A stretch of DNA of 64,000 nucleotides. It comes from Hesseltinella vesiculosa. Its lineage: Eukaryota; Mucoromycota; Mucoromycetes; Mucorales; Cunninghamellaceae. The notes under the pieces were generated by a model, which was not told the origin of the DNA, made no database searches, and worked only from the letters and a program-made list of their open reading frames with translations. Numbering within the stretch: position 1 is the stretch's first letter; every line of letters starts with the position of its first letter. The position numbers and the translations under genes were made by a program. Below, piece after piece: positions 1-10,689 of the stretch. The DNA lies in the NCBI GenBank assembly GCA_002104935.1, contig MCGT01000006.1, forward strand, positions 1 through 64,000, written 5' to 3'.

Positions 1-5
1 CGGCG

Positions 6-3000
6 ATGATCCCAGCGCCAACGGCCTCCTCATCCAAGACCACCTCGCCCTCCCAGCCCACAAAACCAACGCAGAAAAGAGAGATCAGAGTCGCCCACAA
101 GTCTCTTCGCCAAATCTTGCTTCCAGCGATCAACGAATCACCAGAGGCTTTGAGCAATGTACTGTCTACCATCAAGGACGCACGCATCGCAGTCACAAAG
201 TATTCCCGTGACATGTTCACACTGTTACACACAAGTGTTCTAAAGTACGCCACCAATCCAAACGCGGACTGGTACACCAGCGGTAAGCATAGCTTAATAG
301 ACAGCAAGCCTGGCGCTCATTTTTTTTTTTTTGTAGCAAGCGTTCCTGGGCGTGTCACTGTTAGCAACCTCTTACCCTCCTTTGCTCAGCGCAACCTGGA
401 TCAAGTCAAGGACGGGCAGTTTTCCACTCTCCCACCGCCACAAGCAGCTCTTGCAACGACGTGTTTGGAATACAGCATATCCAATACCTCTATTCCTCCC
501 ACTTTGGCCATACGCGCGAGAGCACAAAAACCAGCCATCCCAATTGGAGTCACCTAGCAGTGGACTGGTCCTTTGACCCCCCAAGCAAGTTGATGACTTC
601 AAACGTCCGGTCCGTATACCACAACAAACTGGATACATCTTTTAAGAATATCCTCGCTGGAAAGTCCTTTGTGAAAATGACAAGATACCTTGTGCGCCTG
701 CTATTGCGCCTTTGGCTCGCCCCTACTCGAGAATAGCGCCACACCAACTTGAAAAAGTCTTTTGCGAAAAAGAAGCGTGACAATGCTTGTGCGGTATGGC
801 TAATAACGGGGAGAGAGATATAAAAAAAAAGGTGCCTGACTTTTTTTTTTTTTGTGATAATAGCTGCACGACGACCCCGCCAAGAAGATGAAGGCCCTGT
901 ATTGCAACACGAGAAATGCACTGAGAAGGAAAGCTAAAGAAATGAGCAAGAAACGGAGCCGTGGAGCACTGAACGAACGTCAACAAGCTGGACTTGATCG
1001 CCGTATGAGCAATCTACAAGAAAAAATGGTAAGTTTGGACTTCTTTGGGATGCATTCTTTTATATCTCTTCTATAGGATTTTTACAAGAAAGAACGAAAG
1101 CAAATCATCTCGAGCAAACATTCCAGTTCTGTTGAAGCCCAGGTTTGCAAAAAAAAAAAAAAAAAAAAAATGCACGAAAACTCTTATGCTTTTTTTTTTT
1201 CTAGAGCTCCACTGATGTTTCTATTGCCACAGATGCCGATGCGGCTGCGCTCAGTGATGATCTCGATTCCGATGGGCGTAATGTTGAAGACCATGAGGAG
1301 CCTTCTGAAGCAGATGTGTCAGCAAGGCGAATGCGATCATTGCAAGGGATCACCATGAAGCTGCTCTTCAGCGAATCAGATGTCACTCTTCAAGATACGT
1401 CCCTGAAAAAGCATACCCAGAAGCTCCAGCTCATCGACAAAGAAGTTCGCGCCATGAAGTTAGTGTTCAACACGCTGAAGCCATACATCCCTTGCGAAAA
1501 CGCACCCAAATGCCACCGCTTGAACATTATACTCTTTGGCAATGAAGTCCTTCGGGTGGCTGGTTATGACAAGTTCACCATGGAAGCATGTCCATCTGTT
1601 TCTGCAGGGACCACCTACAGCCTCTCACTTGATGCACCAAGTGTCCACGAGCTTCTCGGGAAGCACATCAATGTCAAGGAGAAAGGGATCGGCTCGGCTG
1701 CCCAGGCACGGCATCAAAAGAACGACGTCTTTGCTTGCCTCTTCAATATGGACAAGGTCGAACAAATCTGCAGTAAAAATGGTATCCAATTCATCCACCA
1801 TATCGACATTCACGGGTCTTGGGATGTATCATTGCGCGGTACGACAGTGAAGCCTCGCCAAAAGTCTGTGTATGAAGAACGAAAACTGCGTGGTATGGGC
1901 AAGACTGCTCCTGGATCGGTGCCTGTTCAAGAATCCATTGACGAACTTGACCTCTGTATCAAGAACCTGGAAAAAGAACGCGATGTCCAAAGTAAATCTG
2001 CAAGAATCGCCACAGCATCCTTGTCTGATCTTGGCAAAAATATGAAGGACAAGCTGACACAAGGATACGGGGACGAAAGGTTCAAACAAGAACGTCATGA
2101 CGACGTCAAGGCCGAGCGCATTCTCAAGGAGCAAAAACGGGAAGCCATAAAGGCGAAACACGACATCCTCGACAAGTTGGCAGAAAAGCGAAAGATGAAA
2201 TACTTGCATCAAAAGGTAAGAGTAATGGAATTATGTCAGTGCATTTGCAAAAAAAAAAAAGAGGCATTCACACTTTTGCTTTAGGAACAAAGCGACAAAT
2301 CTGCTTCAAAAAAACCTGCGAAGGCCATGGACAAACAGCCGCCACCACCACCCACCGTGCTCTCGCCAACAACAAGGACGGAGGAGGATCCTTGCGAGAC
2401 CGAAATTGGCACCGTTGACCTTGAGCATACCGTTGTCAGCGGCACAGATTATGGGATAGTGTCTTTTGCGACCACGGTCACCCATTCTGCGCAACAATTG
2501 TCTACCATCATGAAAGGTGAATTTGTCAAGTTACCAAAGGCCACAACGACAACAGCCAAGGATTTGCACTGGAGGACTGGCACGTTTCACTTTATGAAAA
2601 AACTTCAAAAACGGAAAAAGGTAAGAAAAAAAATGGCCAGGTTGTGTGGGTCAAAGTGTCTTGAGCGAACCACTGATGGCTTTTCTTCGTCCAGGCCGCC
2701 AGAATCAGTGACTCTGAAGCCTTACTTGCAAAGAATGCCATGACCTTTTGTACAACCCACGACGACCTGTTGGCGCGGTATGCCAAAACGCAAGAAGCAA
2801 GTGCCGCCGTGCAGGCATTTTATGCCGCACCATGGATCGGTCGTGCCCGTCGCTTCTTAGATTGGCATACCCCACTTGTCCGCGAAGGCATGGTGATCCA
2901 AGAACAAAGACGCCACAAGCCCAACCAATTGATTCGTGCCATCGGCAACTGTGGATCTGGTGTCGGCTCGCGTATTGGTGGCCATATGCGTGTTGGCGGG

Positions 3001-3267
3001 AAGTGGCACCGGCGCGTTGCTCAGAGACATGGTGTGTCGCTTATCGTCAATGAGCATCGTACTTCAATGACATGTCCATTTTGTGGCTCATGTATCATGC
3101 ATCCAAAAAAAAAAGGTGGTCGCCTCAACCTGGGCACGTCAGCGTGCATCAATGGTTCTTGCCCTTCGGTGAAGATCTCTATGAACACGTTTGGAAGAGA
3201 TTCCCTGGCAGCAACATGCATAGCCTTGCGAGGCTTTGGGCAGCTGGTTGGCCATCCTACGCTTTGA
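6..3267 (+). CDS. Fanzor-like RNA-guided nuclease (eukaryotic TnpB relative), copy 1
   Basis: Multi-exon gene that may begin left of the window; the first ATG seen is at 6. Later exons chain in frame: about 864-1026, 1078-1142, 1205-2215, 2285-2620 and 2695-3267, with GT-AG introns. The junction of the first two exons (intron from 282) is ambiguous, with candidate acceptors near 340 and 419. The C-terminal part carries a TnpB-type RuvC nuclease. RuvC-I is in GTDYGIVSFA (Asp codon 2447-2449). RuvC-II is in VNEHRTS (Glu 3052-3054), followed at once by a zinc ribbon CPFC...C. RuvC-III is in FGRDSLAATCIA (Asp 3199-3201). The N-terminal half is helical and charged, with a coiled-coil-like stretch around 1930-2210. 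Family knowledge: Fanzor proteins use a guide RNA to cut DNA and usually ride on transposons. All three acidic residues are present, so the nuclease could be active. At roughly 850 residues it is larger than a bacterial TnpB of about 400. Family call fairly sure; N-terminal exon structure uncertain. Confidence 0.72.
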
Positions 3268-3590
3268 AGACACATTTTATGACTGCCTCCCATGCCATGA
3301 TGGTATGAGGAGGTGTGGAACCCTCTCATGAGGTTTGAAAACAGTGACAACGTAAGTAACCAAAAAAAAAAAAAGCGGTTATGGACTTTTAGCATGTCAC
3401 TCATTTTTTTTTCACTGCGACTCTATCTCATCTTCTGTCCGTCAAATTAATTTTTCAAATACGACATTTAATTTTTATCATCTCTCCCAATTTCCCTTTT
3501 ACTGTACGACTTCGTTCTTGTGGCACCTGACATTTGTTTATGGTTTAAGTGTATTACGACATAGGGGAACTTGACGCAAAAAGGTGCGGC
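3268..3590. other. Intergenic 3' flank of Fanzor copy 1
   Basis: No convincing coding sequence. It contains poly-A and poly-T runs (3361-3373, 3404-3411). In TnpB and Fanzor systems the guide (omega) RNA is commonly encoded next to or overlapping the 3' end of the nuclease gene, so this is where one would look. I saw no clear hairpin or inverted end by eye. Confidence 0.3.
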
Positions 3591-4870
3591 TACATAGTGA
3601 CAGAAGCACGTATATCCAGAGGGCTTACTTACCTGTTATCAAGAAGCAATCCAATTTAGTTTCCAAGCGCTCAATATGTTGGTTCATGGAGTGTATGAGG
3701 TGCTTGATTGGGATAGAGCAGGATGCCGACAGTCGTAGCGATGAGAAGTCTTTTTTAGACAAGGTTGGAGCAGAGCATAACCGATAAAAAAAAAAAAAAA
3801 ACGAAAAACTCCCAAAGACGATTGCAGTCGAGTGTGACATTCTGGAAGGCCCTTGTCTCTTGAATACTGTATATAATATTGGTAATCCAATATTGCACGC
3901 TTTATTATTAGTTTGAAAAAAAAAATACATCTGTAATTCCCCCCTCTTTTTCATCCCTTTGATCATACATTGAGCAACATCGTGGGACTGCTGAACGGAG
4001 AAGGCGTTGTGGAGATATGTCAGACAAAGTGCTTTCATCTGAGGATGAAGTCGTAGATTGTCTGTGCGTTGCATTGGTTGGATCCACGTTGTCTAAGCCT
4101 GTGGGCCCAAAGTGGGTGATGTCATTTTGGATGAAGAATTGTGCTGTGCCTTGTCGGTAACTTCATTTTGCTGTGGTCGCGAATATCTTGATTCCCTTGG
4201 GATCTCTTGCTAGAATGCCCATGCCTTGTGGAGCGCTTACAGGTCCGGGAGATCATTTCGTACATCTTATTATTGCACTTTTCCAATTGCGCTTGTTGGG
4301 CACCAGAAAGCAGCTACTGTCATAAAAAAAAAGACATGTCTTCTGATGGCCACCAGTTTGCCACTAGCTTGGGGATAAGTGTTAGGGTATGTAACCCTTG
4401 TCGTCTTGTACTATTCCATGGGAACCATCGACGTCTGGCGGCGATAACGCATTGCTACCTTTATCATTTGGTTTCTCATCGTAAGTGATCTTGTCGGATG
4501 GTTAAACCCCAGTATCGCCGCTCTCGTGGTCAGCATCGATTTCACTGACGATGCCTTTCGTTTTCTGGATCTTGTCATCGCATACTGTCTAGTTTGAGTT
4601 GGTTTCCATTCAAGAGGATCTTTCCTCGGCACCTGTTTCCCAGCACCAGAGCACATGACGTCACCATTCAGGAGTATAAACCTGTTGTGAGCTGGCTCTC
4701 CAACCCGTCGCCACCGTCAAGCCTGCTACTTGATCAAATCCTTGATCTCTTAATGCTTGCGTGATAACCTTCATGCCAACCACGACCTTTGCTGCATCGA
4801 TTTTAAGACAAGTTATAGCAGAAAACGTCGTTTATCTTATAAATCACTGCAGTGACAAGGTCATGTCCAA
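3590..4870 (-). pseudogene. Decayed unrecognised protein-coding gene
   Basis: Read on the minus strand, several protein-like stretches occur in different frames and are broken by stops. 4869-4809 reads DLVTAVIYKINDVFCYNL then a stop. 4806-4664 reads KIDAAKVVVGMKVITQALRD and onward in another frame, ending in VYTPEW. 4590-4392 is acidic and reads through one TAA (…ESGDTGV, stop, PSDKITYDEK…). 4093-3945 reads TTWIQPMQRTDNLRLHPQ then MKALCLTYLHNAFSVQQ. The stretches have protein-like composition and lie in the right order, so this is most likely one inactivated gene, or less likely a gene with introns I failed to place. I do not recognise the family. Confidence 0.4.
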
Positions 4871-4907
4871 GCAAACAATAACCAAAGACGGGGGGGAGGG
4901 AGCTTTG

Positions 4908-6639
4908 TCATTGATGGCGTTTTGATTTCCTTATTTTGAGAGGTCTGGCTTCCTGTTTCGTTTTCTTCTTGGGAGGAGCTTCCAGTTCCTCCAGTTGCTG
5001 CAGCCGACTCTCAAGTTGATCTATCCGTCGCATCAATGTATGCACTAGGTACAAGTTGGGATTTTTTTTTGCCAACAGCTGCATTTGGTGTTTGGACAAA
5101 GGCTGCAGTTCGGGAAGCGCTAATGACGACGTGTCCAGATCAAGGTCCACTGACAAATAAAATAATAAAACAAATCAACTCTCTTAACCAAACCAGTCAT
5201 TTTATTCATTTACCTTCGTCCAAACCATCAGCACTGAACACACTGGGAACTGGGCTCATTGGTTGCTTTTGAGCTACAGCCGAAAAAAAAAAAAGAGGTC
5301 AGCAGCTGGCTCCCTGATTTCGGTCGATGAGGGGTCCTTACCTCCATTGTGTGCGTGCTGAAAGTCGTTGGACATAGCGTTTAGAGGGTCATCGAACAAA
5401 AGTGAAGGAGACGTTGCAGGTGAAGTGATGGATGAAGATGACTGTGTTGGGTTGGGGGTATCAAATTGAAGGATGGGCATAGGTGGGGAAGGGCTATGGG
5501 AATAGCGGTGTCGGGGCGGCGCGTCCTCATGCATCGGCTGGATTAGAATCACGCAAGGTGTCTTCGCTGCAGCAGCTGGTGCCATGGATATCGGCTGAGG
5601 CGTGGTTGAGATCCTATTGTTCACTTGTTTCGACGGATGACCAGCGGATGACTTGTGATCTATGGCTTCCCCTTTCATATCTTCGATAGGTGAGTAACTG
5701 TTGTGGAAACATGCCAGCAGATTTTGATCGCCTCTTTCTCGAGTTCTACGAGACAAAAAAAAAATACGTGTCAGAACAAAACAAGCTAGTAGTTCTCCTT
5801 CGGTCGTTCTTTACATGAGGCCAAGATCTTGGAGCTTTTTGGTAAGAGGACTGGCACTTTTCGGTTGGATGTTGAGATGCTGAGCGAGTTTTTCATGTGA
5901 CACACCGTCACCTCTGGATTTGAGAATATAGGCCAACGCTACCTTGAGTGTATTTGACAAAGCTTCATGCTGGTGACATACAAGTTCGAATAAGATGAGT
6001 CCATTGGGTATATTGACAGTTTTGAATCACGATTACCTGGATTGTCACGCTACCAAAGGCTCTTTGAATTTGTAGACGGGGGCTAGCGATGACGCGTACG
6101 TCGGAACCATATTTTGCCATCATTCCCTTGTATTCCAAGGACCGAATCTGAGGAAGTTCGCGGTATCCAAAGTCATATGTGAAAGGATCTAGCCGATTAA
6201 GCTACGATCAAAAAAAAAAAAAAAACCAGAGAGAACAGGCAAGGTCAGTGTCAGTGCACCAAAAGAGCGGGTCAAAAACCGGTCACCTACGCCAGAGCTA
6301 GTTTTCATGAACTCTTTTTCAGCAATTGACAAGCCATGACGGCAAAAGATGAAGTCCTCATCGTTTTTTACCAAGGCCCAAAATCGTTCCCTGAAATGGC
6401 GGTCGACTGTTTGCGGGTCATCCATCTCTCCCAAGATGATGGCAACAAAACTCCATACCATGTCGATTGATGTTCCTGTCAAGTCCATGCACACGCGTAG
6501 AAAAAAAAAAGAACAGTATCGGCATCCCTTTTTCTTTTGAGCGGGTCAGCTTCCCTGTTTTTGCTACACACTTACCTTGATGACCACCAGCGGCCAATTC
6601 GTCTTTTAAACTTAAAAGAAGCGCAGCATCAGACACCAT
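4908..6639 (-). CDS. Short TFIIIC B-block-binding-like protein (winged helix)
   Basis: Seven exons join in frame on the minus strand: 6639-6576, 6475-6287, 6188-6037, 5969-5815, 5745-5342, 5273-5214 and 5149-4908. They total 1266 nt, or 421 residues plus stop. The N-terminus (LKDELAAGGHQGTSIDMVWS, then an FW…L…FIF pattern) resembles the N-terminal winged helix of the large TFIIIC subunit (GTF3C1/Tfc3). Residues around 150-200 (VALAYILKSRGDGVSHEKLA then QHLNIQPKSASPLTKKLQDL) resemble the B-block_TFIIIC winged helix. That subunit binds the B box of tRNA genes for RNA polymerase III. The rest is Ser/Pro-rich with a short C-terminal coiled coil and a basic tail. Known homologues exceed 1000 residues, so this is either a truncated copy or a different small winged-helix protein. 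Exon structure confident, family call moderate. Confidence 0.6.
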
Positions 6640-6924
6640 TGTTCCTGACTGGAGATGTTCCAGACACTGAGAAAAAGAGCAGGTGGAAAAAAAGGGAAGG
6701 GAAAGAGGAGCGCAGAACTATCCCCAATTTCAAACGCCACTTGTCCGACTTCAAGCGACGCCTTTGTCAACCGCCTATTTTTCAGCTCTTGTTAGTGGAA
6801 AATAACCTTTCTTGTTTACATTGTCTGCTAGAATGATGCCTTCACTTGATAGTTTTACAGTATTGGCTCAAAAAAGACGCGCCATTGACCATAATCAGGA
6901 GGGCTGTGTTCCCCCTTTTTTCAC

Positions 6925-8203
6925 CCGTTTCTTCAAGGCCACCGAGCGGCCACATCAGCTCAGCATGCGTCGTGCCTGGTACTCCGCCATCGGTACCGCT
7001 TGCTCTGTCAGTGTCCCTCGTTTTGCCCAAGCCATCACCTTTTATGCCGGTGTCCGCTTCATGGCCAATGGCTGGATCACCTACCGTGATATGTTCAGCA
7101 GTATGATGATGATCATGATGAGCGCCAACGGTAGGCATCAAAAGAAGAACACAGGGCTTTCCATTCGATCATGCCACTCACACGCTTTTTTTTTCCCCCA
7201 AGGTGTTGGTCAAGGATTGGTATTCCAACAGGCCTTTGAAAGTGGCAAGGTGTCAGCCATCTCAGTGTTTGAATTGATGGATCGCAAGACCGACATCGAC
7301 CCTGACTTGGAAGGAATCGAGCCCAAGAAAGACGACATCAAGGGCGCTGTGTCCTTTGAAAACATCGACTTTGCCTATCCCACCCGTCCCAACATCCCTG
7401 TCTTCAAGGGCCAAATGAATCTCAAGGCCTCAGCCCTGACCAAGATCGCCTTTGTGGTAAGGAAAATCACATCCAGAAAAGGGCCAATCATCCATCTCAC
7501 GCTCTTCATTCTCATCGCAGGGCCCATCTGGCTGTGGTAAATCCATTACCATTGGTATGCTGGAACGGTTCTACGATTGCTCGGATGGCATGGTGCGTCT
7601 GGACGATTATGATGTCAAAAAGTTTAGCTTGCACAACCTGCGCTCGCACCTGTCGATCGTCCAACAAGAACCCATTGTGTTTGACATGTCCATCGGGGAA
7701 AACATTTGCTATGGCTACGAAGGCGAGATCACCCAAGACCGAGGAAGCTGCCAAGCTGGCCAACATCTACGACTTTTTCAAAGACCTGCCTGACGGCTTT
7801 GACACCCGGGTGGGCGACAAAGGTTCGCAGCTCAGCGGCGGTCAAAAGCAACGCATCGCCATTGCCCGAGCCTTGGAGCGCAAGCCCAAGGTGCTTCTCC
7901 TCGACGAAGCCACATCTGCCCTCGACAGTGAATCTGAAAAAATCGTCCAAGAAGCCCTCGACAAGGTCTTGGAACAGGGCGGCCGTACCACCATCACCAT
8001 TGCCCACCGTCTCTCCACCATCCAGGTAAACACCTCTTTCTTTTCTCTGACCAATGCAGCTCACTCCTATTTCTTAGAACTCGGATGTCATTGCTGTGGT
8101 GTCTGATGGTCAAATCAAGGAGCTGGGCTCGCATCAAGATTTATTGGCTCTCAACGGCATTTATGCGGACATGGTTGCACAGCAATCCTTGCAAGTGTCT
8201 TGA
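6925..8203 (+). pseudogene. MDR-type ABC transporter, C-terminal fragment (end of TMD2 and NBD2)
   Basis: Homology to full-length ABCB/MDR exporters starts at 6925 (FFKATERPHQLSMRRAWYSA) and runs to the stop at 8201-8203. It covers the last part of the second transmembrane domain, then NBD2 with Walker A GPSGCGKS, signature LSGGQKQR, Walker [13 protein letters not shown] and the switch histidine in IAHRLST. Introns lie at about 7130-7201, 7456-7520 and 8024-8078. A frameshift near 7730-7735 breaks the domain: the reading moves from …GYEGEITQ to [10 protein letters not shown] one base over. Open frame extends upstream to 6812 but without ABC similarity. The piece begins exactly where the fragment at 10.7-12.1 kb ends in the protein, so the two look like halves of one gene in swapped order. 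Such exporters sit in the plasma or vacuolar membrane and use ATP to expel drugs or lipids; this copy cannot. Confidence 0.8.
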
Positions 8204-8763
8204 GCCGATCTTCATTTTTTTTATCCATTTCTTTTGCATCCCCTCTCTTGCATCCTCATTCCTCTTTTTATAATATACTTTTAATTGACGTATCGTAAAT
8301 GTATGGATAGAAGTCTTCAAAGAACAGGCAGTCCTTGTGCATCCGTTGGCAGGGGTGTTTGAGTTCGTCGTAAAAGTCATTGTGGACTAGAAGAGCTACG
8401 GTGTTGGCGGCTGGATAATAGCTGTCTAGGATGCGGCGGGCTTCAATCTTGTGGGACTAGAGTTGTTGACGGAGGACACTTGCCTTTGTGCGGTGGTTGA
8501 TGCGAACATACAGATAGCGGAATCCCCGGTTGGTGGAGCGATGAGTCGGACATCTCGGCTTTTTTTTTTTTTTTTGCGCTGGTGAGGGTGAGTCGTTTCC
8601 GGAATGAGTTGCTAGTTACTTCAGAATGAAAAACAAGCAGCAGGCATTAGAAGGAGATAGAAAAATGGGTATTTTTATTGTTGTGGGTGTTTTTTTTATC
8701 AAACAAATTCAAGAAACAGAATCCAGAGCTGCTGTTGCGGGGGGAGGGGTTTATCAAACAGAT
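8204..8763. other. Intergenic, nothing recognised
   Basis: About 560 bp between the ABC fragment and the RRM-like gene. Poly-T at 8560-8575. I see no gene, RNA or repeat here. Confidence 0.4.
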
Positions 8764-9864
8764 TCAAGAAAGAAAATCCAGAGCTGCTGTCATGAAGGCT
8801 CGTGCTTGCACAAGCTCATCGATTTCTCGGCTCAGTTCGCTGACCATTGCACGTTTGGCCCGGATACAATCATCAACCGCATTCAAAGCTTCAATTTGCT
8901 TCCTAAAAATGGAACAGCGTGAGATTATTTGGGCCTTGAAGCTATTCGCAAGGCAAAGCTATGTTTATTTTTCCCCGCATACCTTTTCATTGCACTTGGA
9001 GCAAGGCCAGTGGGGGTGCCAGTGGTGGCGTTGGCTTTGGAGGGGGAGGTGCTTGGAGCAAGGTCAGTGGCGGTGACGTTGGCAGGGTTGGCGTTGGAGG
9101 GGGTGGTATTTGGAGCAAGGTCAGTGGTCGTGCCGTTGGAGGGGGAGGTGCTTGGAGCAAGGTCAGTGGCGGTGACGTTGGCAGGGTTGGCGTTGGAGAG
9201 GGTGGTATTCGGAGCAAGGTCAGTGGTCGTGCCGTTGGAGGGGGAGGTGCTTGGAGAAAGGTCAGTGGCGGTGACGTTGGCAGGGTTGGCGTTGGAGAGG
9301 GTGGTATTCGGAGCAAGGTCAGTGGTCGTGCCGTTGGAGGGGGAGATGCTTGGAGCAAGGTCAGTGGCGGTGACGTTGGCAGGGTTGGCGTCGGAGAGGG
9401 TGGTATTCGGAGCAAGGTTGGTGGTGTCCCCAAGTTGGAAAGTCAGCTCTTGCTGGGAGTAGGTTACAAGCTCCCCAGTTTTTTTTCGTCGTGCTGGCTG
9501 CACCTTCAGCACAAAATATCCACAAGCTATGCCATCAAGATGGTAACGATTAAAAAATACTGCTGCGTTGTCATGGCTATCAAAATGTAGAAACGCACAT
9601 CTGAATAAAAGAAGTCATTTACCATAAGTTAGTTCCATTTCTTCTTCAAGAGCTAGAAGTTACCTTTGCGGATCTACCTTCCCTACATGAAGCAGGCCCG
9701 TGACCCGTGCGTATGTGTTCATAAGTGTCAGTACATCGGTGCTGGATTTCTTCGCCAACAAGTCTGCCAAAACCATAACTTGACAAGTAGGATTATGGCA
9801 GCTCCTACATTTAACAGGATTTTCGATATCTTTAGAAAAAACTCTCAGTTTGGAGACCTGCCAT
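8764..9864 (-). CDS. RRM-like protein with 33-residue Thr/Pro/Asn-rich repeats and C-terminal coiled coil
   Basis: Three exons on the minus strand: 9864-9664, 9600-8983 and 8902-8764, with introns of 63 and 80 nt that restore frame. Predicted start MAGLQTESF at 9864. The six-T run after it gives one base too many for a continuous frame; the duplicate copy at 10.2 kb has five T. Exons 1-2 encode a fold resembling an RRM: ADLLAKKSSTDVLTLMNTYA (helix 1), VTGLLHVGKVDPQ (strand 2), then RCAFLHFDSHDNAAVFF with the shape of an RNP1 motif, then HLDGIACGYFVLKV. Then come about four in-frame 33-residue repeats of the type TDLAPNTTLSNANPANV with many N-x-T sequons. The last exon reads KQIEALNAVDDCIRAKRAMV then SELSREIDELVQARAF, an amphipathic coiled coil. 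About 318 residues. RNA binding is inferred, not shown. It lies between the two ABC pieces. Confidence 0.55.
9005..9430. repeat. 99-bp in-frame tandem repeat
   Basis: The motif GCTTGGAG recurs at about 9051, 9150, 9249 and 9348, an exact 99-bp spacing, with few substitutions between units. Because 99 is a multiple of three, each unit adds 33 residues to the minus-strand RRM-like protein, and copy number can change without breaking the frame. Confidence 0.9.
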
Positions 9865-10305
9865 GCTGGAAAAAAAATTCTTCTTTGTCCTTACACGATA
9901 ATGAATAGGTTTAAAATAAATATAAATGTATACTTTTGACATGCAGAAGAGCTGGTCATCACTTCATCTTCATAAACAGCAACAAACAAGAAGAACTGTT
10001 TTTATTTTTATAAATGCGGTACCATCTCAGTACATCTGTGCCGGTCTTTCTCGCCAATAAGTCTGCTAAAACCAGAGCTGGACAAGTAGCTCCACCATTC
10101 GACAGCGTTTTCGATATCTTTACACACAAGGCAAAAACAATCGCAAAAATAGGAACAAAGAGCAGCATTTATTCTAGAAAAACTCTCAGTTTGGAGACCT
10201 GCCATGCTGAATAAAAATTCGTCTTTGTCCTCGCATTATAATGAATATGTTTATGAAATATATAATGTATACTTTTTGGCATGCAGAAGAACTGGCCATT
10301 ACTTT
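9722..10305. repeat. Direct duplication of the 5' part of the RRM-like gene
   Basis: Segments 9722-9965 and 10018-10305 are direct repeats. Both contain TCTCAGTTTGGAGACCTGCC, the sequence AGTCTGC(C/T)AAAACC and a matching AT-rich tail ending in GCAGAAGA(G/A)CTGG. The distal copy carries about 60 extra bp near 10125-10170, lacks 11 bp present in the proximal copy near 9785, and encodes a 65-residue open frame (start MAGLQTESFSR at 10205, minus strand, stop at 10008). The distal copy looks like a stranded, non-functional leader of the same gene. Confidence 0.75.
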
Positions 10306-10329
10306 TTCATTTTCCTTTTAGCATAAAAT

Positions 10330-10520
10330 AAAGCCCGTAGGCCAGAAAGCCCGTAGGCCAGAAAGCCCGTAGGCCAGAAAGCCCGTAGGCCAGAAAGCCC
10401 GTAGGCCAGAAAGCCCGTAGGCCAGAAAGCCCGTAGGCCAGAAAGCCCGTAGGCCAGAAAGCCCGTAGGCCAGAAAGCCCGTAGGCCAGAAAGCCCGTAG
10501 GCCAGAAAGCCAAAGGCCAG
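10330..10520. repeat. 16-bp minisatellite, 11 perfect units plus one degenerate
   Basis: The unit AAAGCCCGTAGGCCAG is repeated perfectly eleven times from 10330 to 10505, followed by a 15-bp variant to 10520. The open frame across it (period 16 residues, GLRAFWPTGFLAY) is simply the repeat read in all phases and is not taken as a gene. Confidence 0.95.
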
Positions 10521-10689
10521 AAACAGAAAAAAAAAGAAAAGGAAAAAATGAAAAAAATCTTTTTATAGCGTGGCACCATATCAGCCACCCGGGACTGATT
10601 GGGTGAAACAGTGCCAAGTAGAAGCTCAATTGGCCAATCAGGTATCACCGATATTGTTGCTATGGAACTTGACTATGGGCTGGTCAGCA

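Noticed and set aside
9005..9430. CRISPR-like regular spacing
   Set aside because: The units are contiguous 99-bp tandem repeats with no unique spacers, inside a coding frame of a eukaryote.
8929..9590. Long plus-strand Gly/Val/Arg-rich open frames over the 99-bp repeats
   Set aside because: They are shadows of the minus-strand repeat region. The minus frame connects to sensible exons on both sides and these do not.
10307..10648. Open frame encoding GLRAFWPTGFLAY repeats
   Set aside because: A 16-bp unit read through all phases stays open by chance. No start context or domain.
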